A DNA stretch of 43,000 bases from WJMB01 sp964581465. GTDB taxonomy: Bacteria > RBG-13-66-14. Where the stretch lies: contig CAZOOP010000037.1 in NCBI GenBank assembly GCA_964581465.1, positions 1 through 43,000 on the forward strand, read 5' to 3'. Position 1 is the first letter of the stretch; every line of letters begins with the position of its first letter. Positions 16,714-26,064 of the stretch are shown here, piece by piece. A program made the position numbers and the translations under genes. The notes under the pieces were generated by a model. It was not told the DNA's origin, did no database searches, and saw nothing but the letters and a program-made list of their open reading frames with translations.

Positions 16714-16846
16714 GGCGCCTCCAACTCCAAGAGATACCGCTTAGTTTACGAAGACGTGAATTATACCTCCATTTTCATGCCGCCTGACAAAAATCACGGC
16801 GCCCGGTCTCGGTATCGAGGGCGGCAAAGGTGATAAGGGCCGTCCA

Positions 16847-16876
16847 AACCAAAAAACCACCCCGGCCGGGGTGGTT
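16847..16876 (-). terminator. Intrinsic terminator of the kinase gene
   Basis: Perfect palindrome AACCACCCCGGCCGGGGTGGTT (as two 11-nt halves) at 16855-16876, followed on the minus strand by a T run (16849-16856). It lies 36 nt beyond the kinase stop codon. Confidence 0.8.
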
Positions 16877-16911
16877 CGTCGTTGTGCCTTGAATAAGAGC
16901 ATCCTTCGTTG

Positions 16912-18549
16912 CTAGTCGTCGCCGAGGAGCAGGTTCTCGGCCTCCTCCACCGAAGGGCCGTCCTCTTCGTCCTCGGTAGTATTACTTGGGCCGCTCCCCC
17001 CCAAATACACCGGAGTGGTGCGCTCTTCTGTAACGTAGACCTCGCGGTTGATCACATCGCCGCCGCCCTCCAGCCGCAGCGTGCGCTTGCCGGAGAGAGT
17101 CTTGATCGGCGAGAGCGGCAGGGTGCCCAGGTAGCGGCCGTCCAGCCAAACCTGGTAACCGGCGGGACCATGAATGTTGATCCAGCCGTAGGTGGCGGGA
17201 TTCAGTTGCACATCGAAGTTGACGATGTCGGCGCGACCGGGGGTGAACTCGGTCTCGAGAGGTGCGTAGCCCTTGCGCTCGAAGCGGAGCAAATAGGTCT
17301 TGCCACGCAGCAATCGGGTGTTCAGAGGCGTGGTGCCGAAACGCTTGTCGTCGATGAAAACCTCGGCGCTGTCCGGGTTGCTATTGATCTCAATGGTCAC
17401 CTCATCCTCGTTGAGTACCATCTCCTCGTCGAGGGGGTTTCCCAGCTCCTCTTCCTCGGCCGTCATGTGGGGGATGAGCTTGATGAGTCCCCAGGTTAAT
17501 CCGGCCGCGACCACGGCGGTCAGGCCGATACCGACGAACAGGCGGCGCTTGTAGCGCCAGCGCTCGGCCGTGGTCAGGGTTTCCTTGGGGCGGTTCTCGC
17601 GACGCTGTTTCTCTTCGGCGTAGAGACGCCGCAGGCCGGCGTCGATGTCGTTGGCCAGTTCGGCGGTGGTTTGGTAACGCTCGAGGGGATTCTTCTCCAG
17701 GCACTTGAGGATGATCGCGTTGAGCCATTCCGGTATTCGGGATTCGAGAATACGCGGTGGGATGGGCGGCTCGTTGATTTGCTTGAAGGCGACGGCGACT
17801 TTTTTGTCGGCGGTGAAGGGCAACCGGCGGGTGAACAACTTGTACATCAGAATGCCCAGGGAGTAGATATCGGAACGGGCGTCCACGGACTGGCCCTGGC
17901 ACTGTTCCGGGGACATGTACTCCGGAGTGCCCACCGCGGTGTTTTCCTGGCTGGCCGCGGCCCGGGCGATGCCGAAATCCAGCAGGGTGACGTGGTTGTC
18001 GGAACCGACGATGACGTTGCCCGGTTTGACGTCGCAGTGGATGACGCCCTTCGAGTGCGCGTAGCCCAGAGCGCGGGTCAGTTGGACGACGAGTTGCAGG
18101 CCGCGCTTTATCTCGATGGGCCGCTCGGCGATCAGCTTCTCCAGGCTGCGGCCCACGACATGGTTCATCACGAAGTAGGTCCGCCCGGCGTCCTGCCCAA
18201 CATCGTGGATCATCACGATGTTGGGGTGCTCGAGCTCGGCGGAGCGCTGGGCCTCGGCGATGAAGCGCTCGGCGTAGCCCTCGCGCTTGGCCAAACGCGA
18301 GGGCAGCACCTTGATGGCCACCATGCGCTTGAGGTTCTCGTCGTAGGCGCGGTAGACCTCGCCCATACCGCCGATGCCGATCAGCTCTTTAATATTGTAC
18401 TTGCCGATGAACTCGGGCAGAGAGCCGGCGTCCAGCTTTTCCAGAGGCGAGGTCTGCGTCGAGGCCTGGCCCTTGACCACGGGTCGGCCGCACTTGTGGC
18501 AGAAGTCGGCCTTCTCGTTGACTCTGGCGCCGCAGTGGAAACAGTACAT
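16912..18549 (-). CDS. Membrane Ser/Thr protein kinase with N-terminal zinc ribbon and C-terminal PEGA domains
   Basis: 545 aa. A zinc ribbon opens the protein (C3, C6, C17, C20). The Hanks-type kinase domain spans about 50-310: glycine loop IGIGGMGEVY (58-66), Lys80, catalytic loop HCDVKPGN (171-178, Asp173), DFG (191-193) and APE-type GTPEYMSPEQ. The usual HRD Arg is Cys172, a non-RD kinase, so activation-loop control may be weak. One membrane helix (about 337-358) follows. Two PEGA-like beta domains (about 383-435 and 462-505) should lie outside the cytoplasm. The gene has its own promoter and terminator. No dedicated phosphatase or substrate is adjacent. Confidence 0.92.
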   Translation of the reverse strand: MYCFHCGARVNEKADFCHKCGRPVVKGQASTQTSPLEKLDAGSLPEFIGKYNIKELIGIGGMGEVYRAYDENLKRMVAIKVLPSRLAKREGYAERFIAEAQRSAELEHPNIVMIHDVGQDAGRTYFVMNHVVGRSLEKLIAERPIEIKRGLQLVVQLTRALGYAHSKGVIHCDVKPGNVIVGSDNHVTLLDFGIARAAASQENTAVGTPEYMSPEQCQGQSVDARSDIYSLGILMYKLFTRRLPFTADKKVAVAFKQINEPPIPPRILESRIPEWLNAIILKCLEKNPLERYQTTAELANDIDAGLRRLYAEEKQRRENRPKETLTTAERWRYKRRLFVGIGLTAVVAAGLTWGLIKLIPHMTAEEEELGNPLDEEMVLNEDEVTIEINSNPDSAEVFIDDKRFGTTPLNTRLLRGKTYLLRFERKGYAPLETEFTPGRADIVNFDVQLNPATYGWINIHGPAGYQVWLDGRYLGTLPLSPIKTLSGKRTLRLEGGGDVINREVYVTEERTTPVYLGGSGPSNTTEDEEDGPSVEEAENLLLGDD

Positions 18550-18597
18550 CGGCTCTCCGCTCGATCGATAATGAAGGATTATCAGCAGCTCATAATT

Positions 18598-18626
18598 ATC
18601 TTACCGGCCCGGGAGCGCCTTGGCAA
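18598..18626 (-). promoter_or_regulatory. Candidate sigma70-type promoter for the kinase gene
   Basis: On the minus strand TTGCCA (18626-18621) and TAAGAT (18603-18598) with a 17-nt spacer. It is 48 nt upstream of the kinase start and lies in the 113-bp gap after folC. Confidence 0.45.
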
Positions 18627-18662
18627 GGTGCCGGGGGCGTTCATTTCGCCGCTTCAAGGCTT

Positions 18663-19994
18663 CTATCTGACCGCGGTCCCCGGCAGCCGGATATCCAGCG
18701 AGCCGTCCAGCCCCAGCTTGGCGGCGCGGGCCTTGACCTCGCCCACCAGGAACAGTGAGCCCAAGACGGCGATCAGGTCGTTGTCGCCTGCTCCTTCGAG
18801 TATTCCCGCCAGGATGCCCACGGCGTCGCCGGGGCCGAGGTGGACTTTCGCATGCGGTAACAGCTCGGCCAGCCGGGCTGGATCGGCGGCGCGGGGGTTG
18901 TCGGCGGCCGTCGGGTAGACCTCGTCGAAGGCTTCGCCGACAAGCCGACAGAGCGCGTGCAGATCCTTGTTGGCCGAGGCGCCGAAGAGGCAGACCCGCC
19001 GACGCGCCGGAATGCCGGCCAGCACCTCCAGGGTCGCCGACAGCGCCGCCGGGTTGTGGCCGCCGTCGAGGAGCACGTCGGGTCGCCGACGGACCAGCTC
19101 CAGGCGCCCCGGCCAGCGCAGAGCGGTCAGTCCCGGGCCTTGCGCATCCAGGGGTAGGCCGTGCTCAGCGGCAAGGTGCCGGTAGGCCGCCAGGGCCAGG
19201 GAAAGGTTGATCAACTGCGCCCGCCCGCGCAGCACCGTCGCCGTGCCTCGATAACTGACCCGTCCGGTATCGTCCAGGGACAACGCGGGATCGATCCCGA
19301 CGAACTCCAGGAAGACGCCCAGCTCGTTCGCCCTTCTCTCCAGCACCCGGCGGACCTCGTCGACCTGAGGCGCCGCGAGGGCCGGAGTTCCGGGCTTGAG
19401 TATCCCCGCCTTCTCGAGGGCGATGTGCTCCAGACCTTCGCCGAGGACGTTCTCATGATCCCGGGCGATGCTGGTCAGCAGGCAGAGCTCGGGCCGCTCG
19501 ACGACGTTGGTGGCGTCCAGGCGGCCTCCCAACCCCGTCTCCAGCACGGCCCAGCGCATCCCGCTCTGCCGGAAAACGAGCAGCGCCAGAGCGGTCAGCA
19601 GCTCGAAAGTCGTGCGGTAGCCGCCGTTCTCGCCGTGTCCAAGGCGCCGTTGCACCTCCCGCAGACACTCCACTCCGGCGACGAAGGTGGACTCGTCGAC
19701 CAATTCCCCGTCCAGACGGATGCGCTCGAGCATCGTCACCAGGTGCGGCGAGGTGTAGAGGCCCACCGCTTCGCCCGCCGCGAGCAGCAGTGTCGTCAGC
19801 GCCGCGGCCACGGCCCCCTTGCCGTTGGTCCCGGCGATGTGCACCACACACAGGTCGCGATCCGGCGCGCTCAACTCGTCCAAGAAGGCCCGGAAGGCTC
19901 GCAGGTTCCAAGTCCGCGTGTTGTAGGCGAAGCGGTCCTTCCGCTCGTAGTTGACGAAGGAGAGCAGATACTCCCGAGCCTGAGCGTAGTCCAT
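18663..19994 (-). CDS. folC: Folylpolyglutamate/dihydrofolate synthase
   Basis: 443 aa Mur-ligase-family enzyme that adds glutamate to (dihydro)folate. The P-loop is HIAGTNGKGAV (52-62); ETGLGGRLDATN and DGGHNP also match FolC. The ATG at 19994 follows a strong GGAGGGG ribosome site, so I take it as the start. An upstream in-frame extension would translate repeat copy 3 and is rejected. It is downstream of the TolB-like gene, separated by the repeat element. Confidence 0.94.
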   Translation of the reverse strand: MDYAQAREYLLSFVNYERKDRFAYNTRTWNLRAFRAFLDELSAPDRDLCVVHIAGTNGKGAVAAALTTLLLAAGEAVGLYTSPHLVTMLERIRLDGELVDESTFVAGVECLREVQRRLGHGENGGYRTTFELLTALALLVFRQSGMRWAVLETGLGGRLDATNVVERPELCLLTSIARDHENVLGEGLEHIALEKAGILKPGTPALAAPQVDEVRRVLERRANELGVFLEFVGIDPALSLDDTGRVSYRGTATVLRGRAQLINLSLALAAYRHLAAEHGLPLDAQGPGLTALRWPGRLELVRRRPDVLLDGGHNPAALSATLEVLAGIPARRRVCLFGASANKDLHALCRLVGEAFDEVYPTAADNPRAADPARLAELLPHAKVHLGPGDAVGILAGILEGAGDNDLIAVLGSLFLVGEVKARAAKLGLDGSLDIRLPGTAVR

Positions 19995-20062
19995 GACCCC
20001 TCCAGTACAAAAAGCGCCGCCGGGCCGCAAACGACCCGGCCCGGTTTCCCTTGCCAAACCAT

Positions 20063-20257
20063 CCCGCGACCATCGCCAAACCGGTCGCGCCGTACCGGCA
20101 CCGTCACTCGTCCGGCGGGGAGGCGTTGGCACGTTTCTTGCGGAGTGCCGCCGTGGTTCGGCGAGTAAGGCTCCCCGCCCTGCTGCAAGAAACGTGCCAA
20201 CGCCGGCGCGCGCCGGCGGCGTCTCTTGGTGGGAGTCGGTTTGGCGAGGGTCGCGGG
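20063..20257. repeat. Nested inverted-repeat element, copy 3
   Basis: Outer arms 20063-20083 and 20237-20257 pair at 20 of 21 positions (CCCGCGACCATCGCCAAACC and onward). Inner arms 20122-20141 and 20185-20204 are a perfect 20-bp inverted repeat with a 43-nt gap. The outer stem reads ATCGCC/GGCGAG where copies 1 and 2 have CGGCG/CGCCG, with pairing kept. It ends 2 nt past the TolB-like stop codon and lies 68 nt upstream of folC. Confidence 0.9.
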
Positions 20258-20259
20258 TC

Positions 20260-21702
20260 TTATCCGGCGGCGGGATCGGTTTCGTCAGCGGTGGTGGTCT
20301 CGCTCGGTTCGTCGGGCTCGGTCTGTTCTTGAGGTAGCACGTAGCTGGGTCCCCAAGAGGGGTGGCAACCGCCATAGAGGGTCAACTTGCGGATGGTGTC
20401 GGTCTCGAGTTCGAGGGAGTAGAGCTGTCCGCGGACGTCGCGGCCCTGCTGGAAGAAGAGGAAGCGCCCGTCGCCGGAGAAGCAGGGGCTGAAGTCGCGG
20501 ATGGTGTTCTCGGTCAGGCGTCGGGGGTTGCGGCCGTACTCGTCTACCAGATAGAGTTCGAGGTTGCCGTCGCGGTAGGAGCTGAAGGCGATGAAGGCGC
20601 CGTCGGGGCTCCAGGCCGGGGCCCAGTCGTCGGTGGAGTCGTTGGAGAGCCAGCGGCTCTGCGAGGCGGTGGCGCGCATGATGCTCAGCTCGCCCTCGCC
20701 GGAGGGGTCGTAGAAGGCTATCAGCGAGCCGTCGGGGCTCCACGAGGGCGAGCGTTGAGCGACGAATCCTTCGCTGATCATCCGCTCCTCGCCTGTTTCC
20801 AGGTCGAGGGCGTTGATGACGACCTCGTCGTCGGGTTGGGAGTAGAAGGCGATGTGACCGCCGTCAGCGCCCCAGTTGGGGTAGTCGTCCCAGTGCTCGT
20901 TGTTGGTGAGCTTGGTCAATCCGGTGCCGTCGACGTTGATGAGGTAGATCTCGCCGTCGCCGTCGCGGGCGGAGCTGAAGGCGACCTGGGAGCCGTCCGG
21001 GGAGAGGGAGGCCGTCGGTGTCCATCCCTCGGAGCGCATGTTGATGGTCAGTTGGCGCTCGTTGGCGCCGTCTGCATCGATCAGGTAGACCTCGCCCTGG
21101 TAGCGGGAGTAGGCCAGGCGACCGGGGTCGTAGCCGGAGCGGGGCTGAGGCGGATCGTCGGCGGTGGTGACGGGGAGTCCGCCGGGTCCGGCGGCCAGGC
21201 GACGCGCCGCCTGATGGCAGGCTTCGTCTAGTTCGCCGAGGTTGGGGACGCTATGGCTGAATTTGAGGATGATCTCGCGGCTCAGGCGTTGATAACACCA
21301 AAGGTTGAGGATGAAGCCCTCGCCACCGACGAGTTCACCCCAGAGCAGATAGTTGGCGTCTAGCTCGACGCTGAGCTCGCGTAGCAGTTCGAGTTCGCCG
21401 TCCCCGTCGGGTTGGGCGGACGCGGCGGCTACCTCGGCGAAGAGCTCGTAGCGCAGCTCCTCGTCCTCGTAGCGCAGCTCGTAGAGAACGCCTTCATACT
21501 CCTCGGCGCCGATGAGCTCGGCCCAGCCGGAGAGCTCGATCTGCCGGAGCAGTTCCTGCTGGACGGCCTGGGCGAAGGCGGCGTCGACATCGCTGGGGGC
21601 CAGGGGAATCAACCCCAGGCGGGGTTGGATGTCGGCATCCGCACCGGAGACCAGGATGGTGAGGATGACGCTTAAAAGTGGGATCAGGCGGGTTGATTTC
21701 AT
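20260..21702 (-). CDS. TolB-like periplasmic beta-propeller protein
   Basis: 480 aa. The start at 21702 gives a good signal peptide (KSTRLIPLLSVILTILVSGADA). The N-terminal about 190 residues resemble a TolB-N/FlgO-type alpha/beta domain. The rest is a WD40-like propeller (PD40 repeats) with SPDGSQVAFSSARDGDGEIY, SPDGSLIAFYD and SPDGAFIAFSSYRDGNLELY, ending in an acidic Thr/Glu tail. TolB works with Pal in the cell envelope; no tol/pal genes are here, so it may be a TolB-like paralogue. A longer in-frame start at 21759 has less signal-like sequence. Confidence 0.85.
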   Translation of the reverse strand: MKSTRLIPLLSVILTILVSGADADIQPRLGLIPLAPSDVDAAFAQAVQQELLRQIELSGWAELIGAEEYEGVLYELRYEDEELRYELFAEVAAASAQPDGDGELELLRELSVELDANYLLWGELVGGEGFILNLWCYQRLSREIILKFSHSVPNLGELDEACHQAARRLAAGPGGLPVTTADDPPQPRSGYDPGRLAYSRYQGEVYLIDADGANERQLTINMRSEGWTPTASLSPDGSQVAFSSARDGDGEIYLINVDGTGLTKLTNNEHWDDYPNWGADGGHIAFYSQPDDEVVINALDLETGEERMISEGFVAQRSPSWSPDGSLIAFYDPSGEGELSIMRATASQSRWLSNDSTDDWAPAWSPDGAFIAFSSYRDGNLELYLVDEYGRNPRRLTENTIRDFSPCFSGDGRFLFFQQGRDVRGQLYSLELETDTIRKLTLYGGCHPSWGPSYVLPQEQTEPDEPSETTTADETDPAAG

Positions 21703-21839
21703 TCTGCCAGACGGGTTGAGAGGTTCGCTGCGGATCCGTGACAGGGCAATCAAACTCAACAGTAAGTAGCGACGTTGATATCACGGCTCAGTGTGGGCGG
21801 CCGGGCTTACAGCTATTCTCGCGGTGGCTGTATCCAGCG

Positions 21840-21895
21840 GGAGCCATCCCGGGCTCCTGCTTTCTTTATTGCAAGAAGCGTGCCAATTCGGCCGG
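21840..21895. repeat. Possible degenerate fifth copy of the nested element (right half only)
   Basis: GCAAGAAGCGTGCCAA followed by TTCGGCCGG resembles the right inner arm GCAAGAAACGTGCCAACGCC with its flank. The left arm is not recognisable. Like the intact copies, it lies directly past a stop codon (pdxJ, 21902) between same-strand genes. Confidence 0.4.
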
Positions 21896-21901
21896 TGCTG
21901 G

Positions 21902-22609
21902 TCAGCCGACCAGGCGGACCATCTCGCGCACGGCCTTTTCGAGTCCGGTGAAGACGGCGCGGCTGACGATGGAATGACCGATATTGAACTCCTCGAAGAC
22001 GCCCAGCTCGACCACGGGGCGCACGTTGCGGTAGGTCAGCCCGTGTCCGCAGGCGACATAGAGCCCCAGCTCGGCGGCCAGACGGCCGCCCTCGGCCAGG
22101 CGACGCAGTTGATCCTGCCGGGCGTGCTCGTCGGCGGCGTTGGCGTACTCGCCGGTGTGCAGCTCGACGGCGTGGAAGCCGACCTCCCGGGCGGCGCGAA
22201 TCTGCTCAGGCTCGGCGTCGATGAAGGCGCTGCAGGGGATCGGCGCCAGGGCGGCCACGATATGTTTCTGTTGTTCGAAGCCGCCGGCCACGTCCAGGCC
22301 GCCCTCCGTGGTGATTTCCTCACGGCGTTCGGGAACCAGGGTACAGGTGTCGGGTCCGACGCGACGGGCGATGGCGGCGATGGAATCCTCGGCGGCCATC
22401 TCCAGGTTGAGGCGGCTGACGCAGACACCGCGGATGAGCTCCAGGTCGCGGTCGGAGATGTGGCGGCGGTCCTCGCGCAGGTGGCAGACGATGCCGAAGG
22501 CCCCGGCGCGCTCGACGATGCCCACGGCGTTGACCGGATCGGGTTCATCGGTGCGCCGGGCCTGGCGCAGGGTGGCGATGTGGTCGATGTTGACGCCCAG
22601 ACGGGCCAT
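21902..22609 (-). CDS. pdxJ: Pyridoxine 5'-phosphate synthase
   Basis: 235 aa TIM-barrel enzyme of the DXP-dependent vitamin B6 pathway, condensing deoxyxylulose phosphate with aminoacetone phosphate. Typical blocks are GVNIDHIATLRQAR (5-18), VCHLREDRRHI, CTLVPERREEITTEGGLDV and EEFNIGHSIVSRAVF. Full length. The start has a plausible AGGAGA ribosome site. No pdxA or dxs in the window. Confidence 0.96.
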   Translation of the reverse strand: MARLGVNIDHIATLRQARRTDEPDPVNAVGIVERAGAFGIVCHLREDRRHISDRDLELIRGVCVSRLNLEMAAEDSIAAIARRVGPDTCTLVPERREEITTEGGLDVAGGFEQQKHIVAALAPIPCSAFIDAEPEQIRAAREVGFHAVELHTGEYANAADEHARQDQLRRLAEGGRLAAELGLYVACGHGLTYRNVRPVVELGVFEEFNIGHSIVSRAVFTGLEKAVREMVRLVG

Positions 22610-23080
22610 CGGGTCTCCTTGGGATGGTTCTTGGATGATTGATGATAGACCTGGATTATAACCGACGCGGCGGCGCTTGATAAGAGGCTTGTGCCGATCG
22701 CCACGTGGGATCGGCTCGAAGTGATCACGTCGAGGGCCGAGGTCTTGAGGGCCGAGGTCTTGAAAGATGAGGGTGCTATCAGAAAAGAAATGTTAAGAAC
22801 AAGTATCAATTAACAAGGCGAGCAACGCTAATCAAATAGATAAATGGTAGCATCTCAACGGGTAACGTTCCTGCGCATAAAGCAATATCGTTAACATGGA
22901 TAAATTTACCTCTTCGCTATGACCACATTTGACACACCGAAACTTTTGCGCTATCTTGCAAAATGTGCATGCAATTGAGGACTCCAGTCCACAACTCTCG
23001 TTGGTTTAACGGATTAGGAAACAACACCCCATCGGCTTACCCGCTGAACCGACGCCCCCCCCAAGCACAAGGGAGAATAG
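22610..23080. other. AT-richer intergenic region upstream of the subtilisin gene
   Basis: About 470 bp. Next to pdxJ it holds a short direct repeat (AGGGCCGAGGTCTTG twice, near 22731-22762). Then an AT-rich part carries a good promoter candidate (22929-22957). No gene and no clear copy of the island modules was seen. Confidence 0.6.
22929..22957 (+). promoter_or_regulatory. Candidate sigma70-type promoter for the subtilisin gene
   Basis: Perfect -35 TTGACA (22929-22934), 17-nt spacer, -10 TATCTT (22952-22957). It lies about 120 nt before the ATG at 23081 and implies a long leader. Confidence 0.5.
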
Positions 23081-25807
23081 ATGCGCAAGCTAACAGTAAC
23101 TCTGCTGCTCGTTCTCGCCGTCGGCGCCCTGGCGCTGGCACCCGAGGCCAAGCTGACGGATTACCTGCAGGGCTATCTGGCCGCCACCCCCGAGGGCGAG
23201 CTGCTGCCCTGTTATATAACCCTGAACACCCAGCTCGACCGGGCCACCGCCGCCCAGTTGAGCTACGGCCAGAGCAAGGACGAGGCCCGGGCGGCCGTCG
23301 TCGACTGGCTCAAGGACACCGCCGCCGCCGAGCAGGCCGGCCTGCTCGATTACCTACAGGCCTCCCGCGCCACCAGCGAGGTCGGCGACTACCAGCCCTT
23401 CTGGCTCTCAAACTTCGTCTTCGCCGAGCTTTCCGAGGCCGCGATCCTGGAGATCGCCGAGCGGCCCGAGGTGATCCGGATCACCCGCGGCGCCGACGGC
23501 GACGGCGAATGGATCGGTCTGGGTTTCGGTCCCGAAGATAACGCCGAAGCCATCACCATGCACGGCAACAGTCCCGAGATCGCCTGGGGCGTCACCAAGG
23601 TCAACGCCGATGACGTCTGGGCCATGGGCTACACCGGCGACGGCGTCAGCGTGGTCGTCGGCGATACCGGCCAGCGCTACACCCACAACGACCTCTACAG
23701 CCACTACGACGCCTCGATCAGCTACGACTACGATGACAATGACAGTGATCCTTACTACCACTCCGGGGAAGATCACGGCACGCACTGTGCCGGCAGCGTC
23801 GGTTCCGACGGCACCGCTGGCACCCAGGCCGGCGTGGCGCCCGACTACACCTACGGCGCGCACCGTCTGTACATGTACGGTAACCACACCGGCGAGCTTT
23901 CGGTCTGGGCCTCCTGGCAGGGCGCCGTCGACTGGGGCGTCGATGTGGTCTCCAACTCCCTGGGCTGGATCGACTCCTGGAATCCGGACAGGCCCACCTG
24001 GCAGACCAACGCCCAGAACGCCATCGCCGCCGGCGTGACCCTGGTCATCGCCGCCGGCAACGAAGGCCCCGGCGCTCAGACCCTGCGCTGCCCCGGCGAT
24101 GTTCCCGAGGTCATCACCGTCGGCGCCACCAATTCCAGCGATGTCATCGCCAACTTCTCCAGCCGCGGTCCCTCGACCGATTACGGCTCGACCGTTGTCA
24201 AGCCCGATGTCAGCGCCCCCGGCGTTAGCATCAAGAGCTGCTACACCTCCTCGGACACAGCCTATGCCGACGGCTGGAACGGCACCTCGATGGCCACGCC
24301 CCACGTGGCCGGCGCCGTGGCCCTGCTGCTCGAGGCCGATCCTACCCTGACCCCCGCCCAGCTCAAACAGATTCTAGAGGACACCGCCGTCGAACTGGGC
24401 GATCCGGGCAAGGACAACGCCTACGGCTCGGGCCGCATCGACGCCCTGGCCGCCGTGCAGTCCCTGGGCGGCGGACCGGCCCCCACCTTCGTTCTCGACG
24501 CCGTCACCGTCACCGACGATGACAACGGCAACGGGGTCATCGAGCCCGGCGAGAGCGTCACCATCGAGTGCGACATCACCAACAACGGCGGCGCGGCCAC
24601 CGACGTTGCGGGCACCCTGACCAGCTCTTCGGGTGACATCACCGTCACCGACGGCTCGGGCGACTTCGGCGACATCGCCGGCGGCGCCAGCGCCAGCGAG
24701 ACCTTCTCCTTCGACGTCTCCTCCGGCGCCGACCAGCCCAGCACCTTCGACTTCACCCTGGCCGTTCAGGCCTCGGGCCACGGAGCCCAAGACCTGGACT
24801 TCCAGCTCTTCAGCCCGGTCACCGAGATCGACGATGATGTCGAATCCGGCGAGGGCTACTGGACGCACTCGGGAGATCAGGATAGTTGGCACATCTCTGA
24901 AGAAGAAGCCTACTCACCGACTCACTCCTGGAAGTGTGGCGATACCGGTTCCGGCCAGTACAGCCCCAACATGAACGCATCGTTGTATTCACCGCCTGTT
25001 TGGTTCACTGCTGCCGATGCCACCCTTGGCTTTAACACACTATATCAGCTTTGGACCTACAGCGATTACGGCTACGTCGAAATCAACGATGGTTCAGGAT
25101 GGGTACAGTTAGCTTCTTACAACGGTATACAAAGCACGTTCGTCCATCGGACAATCAACCTGTCCGCCTACGCCGAGACGACGGTCCAACTTCGCTTCCG
25201 TATGCAAACCGACTCAAGCGGCAACCTCGAGGGCTGGTATCTGGATGATATCCAGCTTCCCGAGCAGAGCTCCGCGGCTCCCTGGGTGGCCATCGAGACC
25301 ATCAACGGCGAGGACGGCCTGCTGCTGACCTGGAACGCCGACGACGCCTTCACCTCCTTCAACGTCTACCGCGAGACCGACGGCGCCCGCATCAAGCTCA
25401 ACGAGCGCGCACTGGACGGCGGCGCTTCCGGCGCCTGGCTGGACACTCCGGCCGCCGGCAACTACCTCTACTTCGTCGAGGGTATCGACAGCTCCGGCGA
25501 GGCCTACACCTACGGCCCCGTCGAGGTCGAGATCGTCGAGCCGACCATGGCTCTCACCCTCAGCGACCCCTACCCCAACCCGGCCCTCGGTCAGGTCAGC
25601 TTCGATCTGACCACCGCCGAACGCGAGCAGGTCAGCCTGGTCGTCTACGACCTCTCCGGCCGTCGCGTGGCCACCGTCCACGACGGTGAGCTCTCCGCCG
25701 GACGCCACACCCTGACCTGGACCGCCGAGACCGCCTCCGGCGTCTACATCGCCCGCCTGGAAACCGCCGGGCAGGTGCTGACCCGCCGCGTGGTCATCGA
25801 CCGCTAG
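23081..25807 (+). CDS. Secreted subtilisin-like serine protease with C-terminal FlgD/Por-like sorting domain
   Basis: 908 aa. Signal peptide (1-20), inhibitor-I9-like prodomain (about 25-140) and S8 catalytic domain (about 165-460): Asp195 (VVVGDTG), His232 (DHGTHCAG), Asn327 (AAGNEGPG) and Ser403 (GTSMATPHVAG). Next a CARDB-like beta domain (NNGGAATDV, about 480-570), a MAM/immune-inhibitor-A-like domain (about 585-725), a fibronectin-like segment, and a C-terminal domain with YPNPALGQVSF and YDLSGRRVATV typical of FlgD-Ig/type IX-like sorting tails. It ends ...RRVVIDR. Codons for residues about 600-725 are visibly less GC-biased at third positions than the rest. Probably exported to the surface or medium for protein degradation. 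Confidence 0.93.
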   Translation: MRKLTVTLLLVLAVGALALAPEAKLTDYLQGYLAATPEGELLPCYITLNTQLDRATAAQLSYGQSKDEARAAVVDWLKDTAAAEQAGLLDYLQASRATSEVGDYQPFWLSNFVFAELSEAAILEIAERPEVIRITRGADGDGEWIGLGFGPEDNAEAITMHGNSPEIAWGVTKVNADDVWAMGYTGDGVSVVVGDTGQRYTHNDLYSHYDASISYDYDDNDSDPYYHSGEDHGTHCAGSVGSDGTAGTQAGVAPDYTYGAHRLYMYGNHTGELSVWASWQGAVDWGVDVVSNSLGWIDSWNPDRPTWQTNAQNAIAAGVTLVIAAGNEGPGAQTLRCPGDVPEVITVGATNSSDVIANFSSRGPSTDYGSTVVKPDVSAPGVSIKSCYTSSDTAYADGWNGTSMATPHVAGAVALLLEADPTLTPAQLKQILEDTAVELGDPGKDNAYGSGRIDALAAVQSLGGGPAPTFVLDAVTVTDDDNGNGVIEPGESVTIECDITNNGGAATDVAGTLTSSSGDITVTDGSGDFGDIAGGASASETFSFDVSSGADQPSTFDFTLAVQASGHGAQDLDFQLFSPVTEIDDDVESGEGYWTHSGDQDSWHISEEEAYSPTHSWKCGDTGSGQYSPNMNASLYSPPVWFTAADATLGFNTLYQLWTYSDYGYVEINDGSGWVQLASYNGIQSTFVHRTINLSAYAETTVQLRFRMQTDSSGNLEGWYLDDIQLPEQSSAAPWVAIETINGEDGLLLTWNADDAFTSFNVYRETDGARIKLNERALDGGASGAWLDTPAAGNYLYFVEGIDSSGEAYTYGPVEVEIVEPTMALTLSDPYPNPALGQVSFDLTTAEREQVSLVVYDLSGRRVATVHDGELSAGRHTLTWTAETASGVYIARLETAGQVLTRRVVIDR

Positions 25808-25828
25808 GCTATACACCGGTAACACCGA

Positions 25829-25858
25829 ACGGGCCTCTTCGGAGGCCCGTTTTGTTGT
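25829..25858 (+). terminator. Intrinsic terminator of the subtilisin gene
   Basis: Stem ACGGGCCTC/GAGGCCCGT with loop TTCG (25829-25850), then TTTGTTGT. It starts 22 nt after the stop codon. Confidence 0.85.
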
Positions 25859-25952
25859 GTCGTCGTATTTGCGCTGTTTGGAGCTACCTACCTAGCTGGA
25901 AAATGAACACGTTGGACACCTTCTCAGGTACCAAGGCGACCAATGGCCATGT

Positions 25953-25980
25953 AAAAAAACGCGGGTTGTTGAACCCGCGC
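25953..25980 (-). terminator. Intrinsic terminator of pyrB
   Basis: Minus-strand stem GCGGGTT/AACCCGC (25961-25978) followed by seven T (A run 25953-25959 on plus). It lies about 85 nt past the pyrB stop. Confidence 0.75.
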
Positions 25981-26064
25981 TGAGTCGTTCTTGACTGGAT
26001 GATCTGTCTGCGAGTCTGGAATGGTGTTGGATAAGCCTGGAGTCCCTTTGTCTCTAGCGATTAC

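Noticed and set aside
18663..20375. 570-aa reading of the folC frame
   Set aside because: The extra N-terminus translates repeat copy 3. The ATG at 19994 has a strong ribosome site and gives the family's usual length.
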